This document shows positions 7,997 through 14,040 of a DNA stretch of 14,897 nt, one piece after another. The stretch covers positions 1 through 14,897 of the forward strand of contig CAIYOB010000066.1 in NCBI GenBank assembly GCA_903927685.1. The letters are read 5' to 3'. The DNA comes from an uncultured Planctomycetaceae bacterium. GTDB taxonomy: Bacteria > Planctomycetota > Planctomycetia > Pirellulales > Pirellulaceae. Each line of letters opens with the position of its first letter. Position 1 is the stretch's first letter. The notes beneath the pieces are model-generated. The model made no database searches and had not been told where the DNA came from. It saw nothing but the letters and a program-made list of their open reading frames with translations. The position numbers and the translations under genes were made by a program.

Positions 7997-8920
7997 ATGG
8001 CCTTTGCCGCTTCTCTGCTGGCCTTGCCGGGCGGGGCTTACGATTCGGCGGTGCGAACATCCGAGGCCCCGGGACTCGGCGGTGCGGACCGGTCGGCGAG
8101 CCGGCTGGCGGCGATTGCCGCGGGCCAGTCGGCGGCGGCCGTGATTCACGACCGAGTCCGCGACGAGGAAGCCGTCCTGGATGTGCTGGACTTCAGCTTG
8201 TGGTACGGGGCGAAGCAGGCCCTGCACGGGATCACCATGCCGGTCGCCAAGGGCCGCGTGACGGCCTTGATCGGTCCCTCGGGCTGCGGCAAGACGACCC
8301 TGTTGCGGTGCGTCAACCGGATGAACGACTTGATCGACAACGTGCGGATCGCGGGCGATATGCGGCTCAGCGGCGACTCGATCTTCAGCCCCGGCGTGGA
8401 TGTGATCGAACTCCGCAAACGCATGGGGATGGTCTTCCAGAAGCCGAACCCGTTTCCGATGAGCATTTTCGAGAACGTGGTGTACTCGCTGCGGATCGAC
8501 GGCGAGCGGCGGCGGAGCGTGCTGGAGGAAGTTTGCGAGCGGAGCCTGCGCGGGGCGGCGTTGTGGGACGAAGTCAAGGACCGGCTGCACGAAAGCGGCT
8601 TGAGCCTGTCCGGCGGCCAGCAGCAGCGGTTGTGCATCGCCCGGGCGATCGCCAGCGATCCGGAGGTGCTGCTGTTGGACGAGCCGTGTTCGGCGCTGGA
8701 CCCGATCGCCACAAACAAGATCGAAGACCTGATCGACGAGTTGTCGGGCGAGTACTCGATCCTGATCGTCACCCACAATATGCAGCAGGCATCCCGGATC
8801 AGCGACTATACGGCGTTCATGTACCTGGGACATCTGGTCGAGTACGGGCCGACCACGGACATATTCACCAACCCGCGGCTGGCCGAAACGAACGACTACG
8901 TTACGGGGAGGTTCGGGTAG
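7997..8920 (+). CDS. pstB: PstB, phosphate-transport ATPase
   Basis: This is the cytoplasmic ATP-hydrolysing subunit that drives PstC/PstA. The ATG at 7997 is preferred because GTGAGG ends six bases upstream; an in-frame ATG at 7925 lies inside pstA. The product has 307 residues. All ABC motifs are intact: Walker [10 protein letters not shown] (93-101), Q-loop Q148 in [10 protein letters not shown], signature LSGGQ (204-208), Walker B LLLDEP with D228 and E229, and H-loop H260. The [10 protein letters not shown] sequence is characteristic of PstB. The nucleotide-binding domain begins near residue 60, leaving an N-terminal extension of about 50 alanine-rich residues not usual in PstB; an internal start would remove it. 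It lies 16 bp after pstA and is followed by a palindromic repeat. Confidence 0.95.
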   Translation: MAFAASLLALPGGAYDSAVRTSEAPGLGGADRSASRLAAIAAGQSAAAVIHDRVRDEEAVLDVLDFSLWYGAKQALHGITMPVAKGRVTALIGPSGCGKTTLLRCVNRMNDLIDNVRIAGDMRLSGDSIFSPGVDVIELRKRMGMVFQKPNPFPMSIFENVVYSLRIDGERRRSVLEEVCERSLRGAALWDEVKDRLHESGLSLSGGQQQRLCIARAIASDPEVLLLDEPCSALDPIATNKIEDLIDELSGEYSILIVTHNMQQASRISDYTAFMYLGHLVEYGPTTDIFTNPRLAETNDYVTGRFG

Positions 8921-8941
8921 TGGGCAAGATCGAGGACTAGT

Positions 8942-9017
8942 GTGCCTGGGGTCGAGCGCAGCGAGCCCCCAGCGGCGAATACCTGGGGCTCGCCACTCGT
9001 GCCTCGACCCCAGGCAC
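8942..9017. repeat. Nested palindromic repeat, copy A
   Basis: The outer arms GTGCCTGGGGTCGAG (8942-8956) and CTCGACCCCAGGCAC (9003-9017) are perfect 15-bp inverted repeats. Inside them GCGAGCCCC (8961-8969) and GGGGCTCGC (8985-8993) form a perfect 9-bp stem. The 76-bp element lies 21 bp after the pstB stop. Its reverse complement closely matches copies B and C near 12.4-12.6 kb. No T-run follows, so it reads as a dispersed palindromic element rather than a plain terminator, though it could attenuate transcription between pstB and the next regulator. Confidence 0.85.
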
Positions 9018-9091
9018 CCAACCCTTACTCTGAGACGGGACGAAGCACGAGCGAGCCTTGACGCTGTCATGGCGCGGGACGGGAGAACGCG

Positions 9092-9853
9092 ATGCACAAA
9101 CCAGCGGTGCTGATTATCGGCAAGCCCGGGCAGCTGCAGGAGGGCCTGGAGGCCCGCTTGCGGACCGCCGGCTGCCGGGTGCTGACCGCGTCGAACGGCC
9201 GGTCGGGCGTAGCCGGGGCGGCGGTCGTCCAGCCGGACATCGTCCTGGTGGACTGGGAGTTGCCGGATGCCGACGCTCTGGAGGTGTGCCGCGAGATCGG
9301 CCGTCAGCAGTCCCGGCGGCCGCCCGTATTCCTGCTGACTCCGGAACGGCGTCCGGACGGGGCGGGCGGCGGTGCGGCCAGCGAAGCGGCCCTGCGGCAC
9401 CAGCGGTGGGATTACTTTGAATACGGTTTCGGAGCCCTGCTGGCCTGGATCGAGACGGCCAGCGGGAACAGCGAGCGGATTGTCAGCGGCGGTCTGGAAC
9501 TGGATCGGCGGCGATTTGCCGCTCTGCTGGATGGGCGCGACCTGGGGTTGACGACCACCGAGTTCCGCCTGCTGTGGGCGCTGGCCTGCGAGGCCGGCCG
9601 GGTCTTCCAGCGGCGGGAACTGGCGGCCGCGTGCGGTTCGGCGGACCGCACGCGCGAGCGGACGGTGGACGTGCATGTGAAGGCGATCCGGGATAAACTG
9701 GGGACCCGGGCCTTCCTGCTGGAAACAGTGCAACGAGTGGGGTATCGTTTTCGAGAATGGAACGGATATGACCAAACACTTTCATCGCGATCTGGAGAAC
9801 CTGCAGCGGCAGATCCTCTCGCTGTCCTCCCAGGTGGAGGACATGATCGATAA
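9092..9853 (+). CDS. OmpR/PhoB-family regulator with a degenerate receiver domain
   Basis: This is a 253-residue transcription factor with an N-terminal receiver-like domain (about 5-122) and a C-terminal winged-helix DNA-binding domain (about 132-222; LTTTEFRLL, RTVDVHVKAIRDKLG, VQRVGYRFRE). The winged helix is closely similar to that of the PhoB-like protein at 10476. In the receiver the phosphoacceptor-like D54 (VLVDWELPD) and T83 remain. The acidic metal-binding residues aligned with E8-D9-D10 of the neighbour are G10-K11-P12, and the conserved lysine (K104 there) aligns with Y111. Ordinary phosphorylation is therefore doubtful. GGGAG at 9081-9085 supports the start. About 30 residues follow the winged helix and overlap phoU by 86 nt. 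Its position between pstB and phoU suggests a part in phosphate control, but its targets are unknown. Confidence 0.85.
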   Translation: MHKPAVLIIGKPGQLQEGLEARLRTAGCRVLTASNGRSGVAGAAVVQPDIVLVDWELPDADALEVCREIGRQQSRRPPVFLLTPERRPDGAGGGAASEAALRHQRWDYFEYGFGALLAWIETASGNSERIVSGGLELDRRRFAALLDGRDLGLTTTEFRLLWALACEAGRVFQRRELAAACGSADRTRERTVDVHVKAIRDKLGTRAFLLETVQRVGYRFREWNGYDQTLSSRSGEPAAADPLAVLPGGGHDR

Positions 9854-10442
9854 CGCCGGGCACTGCCTGTTCCAACCGGATCCGGACCTGGCACGCGAGG
9901 TCGTCGAAGCCGATAAGCGGGTCGACCAGCTGGAAGTGGCGATCGAGGAAGAGAGCCTGAAGATGCTGGCCCTGCACCAGCCGGTGGCGATCGACCTGCG
10001 ACGAATCACGGCGGTCCTGAAGATCAATCACGACTTGGAGCGGATCGGCGATCTGGCGGTAAACATCGTGCAGCGCGCCGATTGCCTGCACCGACGGCCC
10101 GATTTCCGCATGCCGGCCAAGCTGGAACGGATGGCCCGGCTGGCGACCAGCATGGTGCGTGGGACGTTGAACGCCTTTGTCGACTCGGATGTGGACGCCG
10201 CCCGCGAGATCTGCCTGCGGGACGACGAGGTCGACGAAATCAATCGGGAGATCATCGAGGAGTTGATTGCGCTGATGAAGCAGCAACCGGCCATGGTCGA
10301 ACCGGCCATGCACTGTTTCTCCGCGACGCGCCACCTGGAACGGATTGCCGATCACGCCACGAATATTGCCGAGGACGTGATCTACCTGGTCCAAGGCGAA
10401 ATTGTCCGGCACCGCGGCCGCCTGCACGCCGCTACCGCATGA
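9768..10442 (+). CDS. phoU: PhoU, phosphate transport/Pho signalling regulator
   Basis: This is a 224-residue all-helical protein of normal PhoU length. It contains the two repeated three-helix units of the family. Metal-binding-type acidic motifs are visible at EADKRVDQLE (47-56) and RDDEVDEINRE (151-161). The repeated signature helices are HDLERIGDLAVNI (88-100) and RHLERIADHATNIAEDV (188-204). PhoU works at the inner membrane, restraining the PstSCAB transporter and relaying phosphate status to the PhoR/PhoB system. The ATG at 9768 lies inside the preceding regulator gene in another frame. The next in-frame ATG (9843) would remove the conserved first helix, so 9768 is kept. Coupled translation with the upstream regulator is likely, because only a weak GGAACGG precedes the start. 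Confidence 0.93.
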   Translation: MTKHFHRDLENLQRQILSLSSQVEDMIDNAGHCLFQPDPDLAREVVEADKRVDQLEVAIEEESLKMLALHQPVAIDLRRITAVLKINHDLERIGDLAVNIVQRADCLHRRPDFRMPAKLERMARLATSMVRGTLNAFVDSDVDAAREICLRDDEVDEINREIIEELIALMKQQPAMVEPAMHCFSATRHLERIADHATNIAEDVIYLVQGEIVRHRGRLHAATA

Positions 10443-10447
10443 ACAGC

Positions 10448-10468
10448 CCACTGACCACTGACCACTGA
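10448..10468 (+). repeat. Three tandem CCACTGA heptamers between phoU and the PhoB-like gene
   Basis: CCACTGA occurs three times without interruption (10448-10454, 10455-10461, 10462-10468) in the 33-nt gap before the next gene, ending 7 bases before its ATG. It occupies the place where a Shine-Dalgarno would be expected, and none is visible. It may be a simple sequence repeat or a regulatory site. Confidence 0.7.
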
Positions 10469-10475
10469 CAAAAGT

Positions 10476-11177
10476 ATGTCCAAAATCCTGATCATCGAAG
10501 ACGACCGCTCCCTGGTGGACGTGCTGGCGTACAACCTGCGCCAGGCGGGCTATGAAGTCGAGGCGGCCTATGACGGCATGAGTGGGCTGACGCAGGCACA
10601 GCTCAAGATGCCCGACATCGTCGTCCTGGACCTGATGTTGCCCGTCATGGACGGGATCGAGGTCTGCAAGCGGTTGCGCAGCGATCCGCATACCGCCGAG
10701 CTGCTCGTCCTGATGCTGACCGCCAAGACGGACGAGTCGGAGCAATTGGTCGGGTTCTCGGTCGGCGCCGACGATTACGTGACCAAGCCGTACAGTACCC
10801 GGCTGCTGCTGGAACGGATCCGCGCCCTGGAACGGCGGCGGCGCACGGGCGCCGCTTCCGACGCCGACGTGGTCAGCATGTCCGGCGTGACCGTCGACCG
10901 CCGTCGGCATCAGGCCTCGGCCGCTGGGCGGGCTCTGAGCCTGACCCGCAGCGAATTCCAGTTGCTGGACACCTTGATCCGCCAACCCGGTCGCGCGTTC
11001 AACCGGACCGAACTGATCAACGCCGCCCTGGGCCAGCACACGATCGTGCTGGATCGCACCATCGACGTCCACATCCGCGCCATCCGCCGGAAGCTGGGCG
11101 AGTTGGCCGACCTCGTCCAGACCGTCCGCGGCGTCGGCTACCGCTTCCGCGACCCGAATTCGCTCGACGAGGACTGA
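10476..11177 (+). CDS. phoB: PhoB-like response regulator (OmpR family)
   Basis: This is a 233-residue two-domain response regulator. The receiver (1-120) has every catalytic residue: acidic E8-D9-D10, phosphoacceptor D52 in VVLDLMLPVMDG, T82 and K104 in YVTKPYS. The winged-helix DNA-binding domain covers about 133-226 (LSLTRSEFQLL, RTIDVHIRAIRRKLG, VQTVRGVGYRFR). PhoB-type proteins are phosphorylated by PhoR under phosphate limitation and bind 11-bp-phased heptamers, such as the candidate site ahead of pstS. The context (33 bp after phoU, end of the pst block) supports the PhoB assignment. OmpR-family members are hard to tell apart by sequence alone, so PhoP/RegX-like naming is also possible. 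No kinase gene follows; the next gene is convergent. There is no clear ribosome site ahead of the ATG. Confidence 0.85.
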   Translation: MSKILIIEDDRSLVDVLAYNLRQAGYEVEAAYDGMSGLTQAQLKMPDIVVLDLMLPVMDGIEVCKRLRSDPHTAELLVLMLTAKTDESEQLVGFSVGADDYVTKPYSTRLLLERIRALERRRRTGAASDADVVSMSGVTVDRRRHQASAAGRALSLTRSEFQLLDTLIRQPGRAFNRTELINAALGQHTIVLDRTIDVHIRAIRRKLGELADLVQTVRGVGYRFRDPNSLDED

Positions 11178-11296
11178 GTAGTGCCTTCCGCGGTCGGCGT
11201 CTCTGGACCCCGGAGGCCGTCTTCGACCGCATCGCACATCCGCGGTCGGGCCTTGCCCTCCGCGGGTGCCTGGTCGGAGTTCTTGCCGCCTGCTCT
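11178..11296. other. Convergent intergenic region with direct and inverted repeats
   Basis: This 119-bp gap separates the PhoB-like gene from the oppositely oriented TIGR03009-type gene. TCCGCGGTCGG occurs twice as an exact 11-bp direct repeat (11187-11197 and 11239-11249). CGACCGC (11224-11230) can pair with GCGGTCG in either copy (11190-11196 or 11242-11248). No T-run follows, so it is not a classical terminator, but it may form the 3' end structure for one or both transcripts. Confidence 0.4.
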
Positions 11297-12289
11297 CTAC
11301 CGCCGCGGCGGCGCGCCTTGGGCTGGCAACTGCGCCTGATTGACGCCGCCGACCGTGGCCGGGGCGTAGTCCTGGGACTCGGGCGGCACGTCGTACTTTT
11401 CGACGACCTTCTTCCAACCCAGCGGCGGCTTCGGCTCGAAGAACTCAGTGCCCCACGGGTTCAGCGCCTGCAGCGTAACGTTCCAGTTCACCTCGCGGTT
11501 CTCGAACGTGAACGTCGAGCGGGCCGGATTGCGGGCCGCGTCAAAGTTGCGGTCGAAGATGACCAGGCCCTTGGGCAGGAAGTCGTCCTGGGCGATGATG
11601 ACGTGGACCTTCTGATAGTTCACGGCGTCCTGCCGCAACTTGGGAAACGCCTCCAGCCAGTACTCGCCTTTGACGTCCGCCGGCACTGGCAGCGGGTGGA
11701 TCCAGTACCGCTGCTTGATCTTGGCCGCGTCGGCGCCGAACAGGAAGGGCAGGGGGCCTTCGGCGATGGCCTTGCCCTGCATCTGCGGCGGCAGTTCCCG
11801 CTGGATCAACTGCTTGTTCTTGAAATCGTGCTCGAACACGGATTGGCCGTCGCAGATCCAGTACTCGCCGACCTCGTCCGGCCGCTTGGTGTACGACGGT
11901 TTGCCTCCCGCCTGGGTGGGTGCCGTCCAGTGCTGGATATTTTCGACCTTGTACATGCCCTTGTCGGGCGCCGCGTACTTGATGCTGCCGTCGCTATAAG
12001 TCTTGAACGTATTGCCCGGCCCGAACACCGGATCGTAGTCCCAGCGGCGGAACGTGCAGCGATAACGCTCGACCGCCTTGCTGCGCTGCTCCCAGTAATT
12101 CAAGACGTCGTCCAAGAACTTCTGTTCCTGGGCGTTCAGCGGCGGAAATGGAGCGACGGCCGGCGGCGGAGGAGGGGCGGCCGACGGACGAGGCGCCGCA
12201 TTGGCAGCCGGCGCTTGAGCCGATGCTAGCTCTGCTTGTATCCCGCATCCCAAGACGACCGCTGCGACGACCCACACTCCACGGCTCAT
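11297..12289 (-). CDS. Secreted planctomycete protein of the TIGR03009 type
   Basis: A perfect AGGAGG five bases upstream fixes the ATG at 12289 (minus strand); an upstream in-frame ATG at 12325 would add 12 residues before the signal peptide and is not used. The 330-residue product has a signal peptide (1-24, ending ASA-QA), a proline/alanine-rich linker (25-50) and a single domain (about 52-300). The region LPFLFGADAAKIKQRYWI (180-197) and the surrounding aromatic- and charge-rich strands match what I recall of the TIGR03009 planctomycete family, whose function is unknown. The beta-rich pattern loosely recalls LolA/LolB-like lipid-carrier folds, which is speculation. It is transcribed alone, convergent with the PhoB-like gene and divergent from the FG-GAP protein. 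Confidence 0.8.
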   Translation of the reverse strand: MSRGVWVVAAVVLGCGIQAELASAQAPAANAAPRPSAAPPPPPAVAPFPPLNAQEQKFLDDVLNYWEQRSKAVERYRCTFRRWDYDPVFGPGNTFKTYSDGSIKYAAPDKGMYKVENIQHWTAPTQAGGKPSYTKRPDEVGEYWICDGQSVFEHDFKNKQLIQRELPPQMQGKAIAEGPLPFLFGADAAKIKQRYWIHPLPVPADVKGEYWLEAFPKLRQDAVNYQKVHVIIAQDDFLPKGLVIFDRNFDAARNPARSTFTFENREVNWNVTLQALNPWGTEFFEPKPPLGWKKVVEKYDVPPESQDYAPATVGGVNQAQLPAQGAPPRR

Positions 12290-12338
12290 GGTTCCCTCCT
12301 GCCGCAAGTCCCTACGTCTCGACATTCCTTGCCGCGGG

Positions 12339-12347
12339 ATTCTAGCA
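12339..12347 (-). promoter_or_regulatory. Candidate extended -10 promoter for the TIGR03009-type gene
   Basis: On the minus strand the sequence reads TGCTAGAAT, an extended -10 (TGn) followed by TAGAAT, which matches TATAAT at 5 of 6 positions. No good -35 is visible, which extended -10 promoters tolerate. The implied leader is about 40 nt. Confidence 0.35.
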
Positions 12348-12386
12348 TCCGTCGGCGCGGCCCCCTAGAGCGATTTTTCGACCCCG

Positions 12387-12477
12387 GCCGCGAGGGACGA
12401 GTGGCGAGCCCCCAGTGTGCACTGCTGGGGGCTCGCTGCGCTTGGCCCCAGGCACGCGGCGAAAGGGCAGGGGGGCC
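12387..12477. repeat. Palindromic repeat, copy B (left arm missing)
   Basis: This is the first of two tandem 91-bp units spaced 112 bp apart, identical to 12499-12589 except at three positions (12402, 12421, 12423). It has a perfect 12-bp stem, GCGAGCCCCCAG (12404-12415) with CTGGGGGCTCGC (12425-12436), and the right outer arm CCCCAGGCAC (12446-12455). The matching left outer arm is absent. The right arm could instead pair with the left arm of copy C (12485-12494). A G-rich tail (GCGGCGAAAGGGCAGGGGGG) follows. Confidence 0.85.
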
Positions 12478-12484
12478 CCGGCGG

Positions 12485-12589
12485 GTGCCTGGGGTCGAGC
12501 CGCGAGGGACGAGGGGCGAGCCCCCAGTGTGCGCCGCTGGGGGCTCGCTGCGCTTGGCCCCAGGCACGCGGCGAAAGGGCAGGGGGGCC
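12485..12589. repeat. Palindromic repeat, copy C (complete)
   Basis: The left arm GTGCCTGGGGTCGAG (12485-12499) is identical to that of copy A. It pairs with the right arm ending at 12567; ten pairs are perfect (12485-12494 with 12558-12567) and the next five are kept through two G-T wobbles. The inner stem, 12516-12527 with 12537-12548, is a perfect 12 bp with loop TGTGCGCCG. The same G-rich tail as copy B follows (12568-12587). Copies B and C share one orientation and copy A has the other. Confidence 0.85.
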
Positions 12590-12607
12590 GCGTTGCTTTG
12601 CCCCGCG

Positions 12608-12635
12608 TTGCATCCGCGGTGCGGCCTGCTATCAT
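12608..12635 (+). promoter_or_regulatory. Candidate promoter for the FG-GAP protein gene
   Basis: TTGCAT (12608-12613; only TTG matches the -35 consensus) is followed after 16 bp by TATCAT (12630-12635; 5 of 6 matches to -10). TGC directly precedes the hexamer, giving an extended -10. The implied start is about 36 nt upstream of the ATG at 12678. Confidence 0.4.
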
Positions 12636-12677
12636 CAGGACGAGCTTGCCGCCTCGATTCCCACCGGAGACACGTTG

Positions 12678-13919
12678 ATGTTGCGGGCTTCATTTTCACG
12701 GGCGATCGTTCCTCGAACGGCCTCGACACTCGCTGTGGCCGTTTGCTTGCTAGTTCTGCGTGCGACGGGGACTTCGGCCGCAGACTTGCCCTTGCCGGCG
12801 TGGAAGCACTTGTCCAGCAAGGCCGGCGAGTTGCCCGTCCCCAACGGCGGCGACCAGCAGACCGCGTGCGTGGTGTTCGATATCGACCGGGACGGGGCGG
12901 TGGACATCGTGGTCGCCGAGCGGACGCGGGCTCCGGCGATCATCTGGCTGCGCCACACGCCAACCGGCTGGGAGAAGTTGTTGATCGACGACACTCAGCA
13001 GCGTCCCGAAGCCGGCGGTTGGCCGCACGACATCGACGGCGACGGCGACTTGGATCTGATCATCGGCGGCGATTCCCGCAGCGACGAACTGTGGTGGTAC
13101 GAGAACCCCGCGCCCCGGTTCGATCCGCAGACGCCGTGGCAGCGGCGGGTCATCAAGCGCGGCGGCGGCAAGGCCCACCACGACCACGTCGTCGCCGATT
13201 TCGCGGGCACGGGGAAGCCCCAGCTGATGTTCTGGAACCAGGGTGCGCGGAAGCTGTTTCTGGCCGAGATTCCCGCGAATCCTCGCGCCGCGGGGCCCTG
13301 GCCGCTGACCGAGATCCTCGACACGTCGACCGTCCAGACGGCCATCAAGCAGGAAGGCATGGCCGCGTTCGACGTCGATGGCGACGGCCGGCAGGATCTC
13401 CTGGCGGGGATCTACTGGTTTCGTCATCAAGGGGAGTCCCGTTTCCAGCCGATTCAAATCGCCGAACATCCCGGCCGCATAGCCGCCGGACATTTCCAGC
13501 CCGGCAAGGTCGCCCAGATCGTCCTGGCTCCTGGCGATGGCGACGGGCCGTTGTGGTTCATCGAGTGCCAGGGCGATCCCGCAGATCCCCAGGCCTGGAC
13601 GCGCCGCCCGCTACTGGACCGGGACGTGCTGTCGGGCCACACCCTGGAGGTCGCCGACATCAACACGGACGGGAATCTGGACATTTTCTGTGCCGAAATG
13701 CACACGCCGGGGCCGAAGGAGAAGTGCACCGCGTGGATCCTGTACGGCGACGGCCAGGGCCGGTTCCAGGTCCAGCAGTTGTCCGTCGGGATCGGCAACC
13801 ACGATTCACGCGTCGCCGACGTGAACGGCGACGGCCGGCTGGACATCGTGACCAAACCTTATACTTGGGACGCACCACGCATCGACGCCTGGCTGAACCA
13901 AGGAACTGCCTCACCGTAG
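12678..13919 (+). CDS. Secreted FG-GAP/VCBS-repeat protein
   Basis: The ATG at 12678 is chosen because GGAGA ends seven bases upstream and a signal peptide follows (hydrophobic stretch 17-28, cleavage near TSA-AD at 34/35). The longer open frame beginning at 12417 runs through repeat DNA and is not used. The 413-residue product carries five calcium-binding DxDxDG-type loops: DIDRDGAVDI (68-77), DIDGDGDLDL (118-127), DVDGDGRQDL (232-241), DINTDGNLDI (327-336) and DVNGDGRLDI (381-390). These mark FG-GAP/VCBS beta-propeller blades, as in integrin-like domains. Proteins of this kind are exported and abundant in planctomycetes; their ligands are mostly unknown. The next gene, 121 bp downstream on the same strand, encodes a Tat-exported oxidoreductase, and the two may be co-transcribed. 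Confidence 0.88.
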   Translation: MLRASFSRAIVPRTASTLAVAVCLLVLRATGTSAADLPLPAWKHLSSKAGELPVPNGGDQQTACVVFDIDRDGAVDIVVAERTRAPAIIWLRHTPTGWEKLLIDDTQQRPEAGGWPHDIDGDGDLDLIIGGDSRSDELWWYENPAPRFDPQTPWQRRVIKRGGGKAHHDHVVADFAGTGKPQLMFWNQGARKLFLAEIPANPRAAGPWPLTEILDTSTVQTAIKQEGMAAFDVDGDGRQDLLAGIYWFRHQGESRFQPIQIAEHPGRIAAGHFQPGKVAQIVLAPGDGDGPLWFIECQGDPADPQAWTRRPLLDRDVLSGHTLEVADINTDGNLDIFCAEMHTPGPKEKCTAWILYGDGQGRFQVQQLSVGIGNHDSRVADVNGDGRLDIVTKPYTWDAPRIDAWLNQGTASP

Positions 13920-14040
13920 ACCGCTCGCTCTGACGGCTGCAGCCCGAACGCGGAATCCACTCGCGGAGCAAACGATCGGCCTTGGCCCACCCACACCAAC
14001 TCGCACTGCAATCACCATTAACCCCAGGGAGAGAATGACC

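Larger units (their letters stand above)
12290..12677. other. 388-bp divergent intergenic region
   Basis: The region separates two divergently transcribed genes for secreted proteins. It holds a candidate extended -10 promoter for each side (about 12339-12347 on the minus strand and 12608-12635 on the plus strand). Between them are two tandem palindromic repeat copies at 12387-12477 and 12485-12589. Long reading frames crossing it translate the repeats and have no ribosome site or codon logic, so no gene is called here. Confidence 0.75.

Noticed and set aside
9064..9070. CTGTCAT, a perfect E. coli Pho-box half site ahead of the degenerate regulator
   Set aside because: It is a single heptamer. 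The positions 11 bp on either side match at only 2-3 of 7 bases, and it lies within 30 bp of the ATG, so chance is likely.
9092..9853. Pseudogene interpretation of the degenerate regulator
   Set aside because: The frame is intact, a good ribosome site is present and the winged helix is fully conserved, so selective loss of phosphorylation is the better reading.
12387..12589. CRISPR array
   Set aside because: There are only two units of about 91 bp, strongly palindromic and directly adjacent, with no short repeat-spacer pattern and no cas genes.
12286..12729. Minus-strand frames with repeated Ala/Pro/Ser-rich peptide units across the repeats
   Set aside because: The repeated peptides are simply translations of the tandem palindromic DNA copies; no start signal was found.
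12236..13933. 565-residue plus-strand frame overlapping the FG-GAP gene
   Set aside because: It is arginine/proline-rich, crosses the palindromic repeats, and lies out of frame with a gene that has a signal peptide and five calcium-binding loops.
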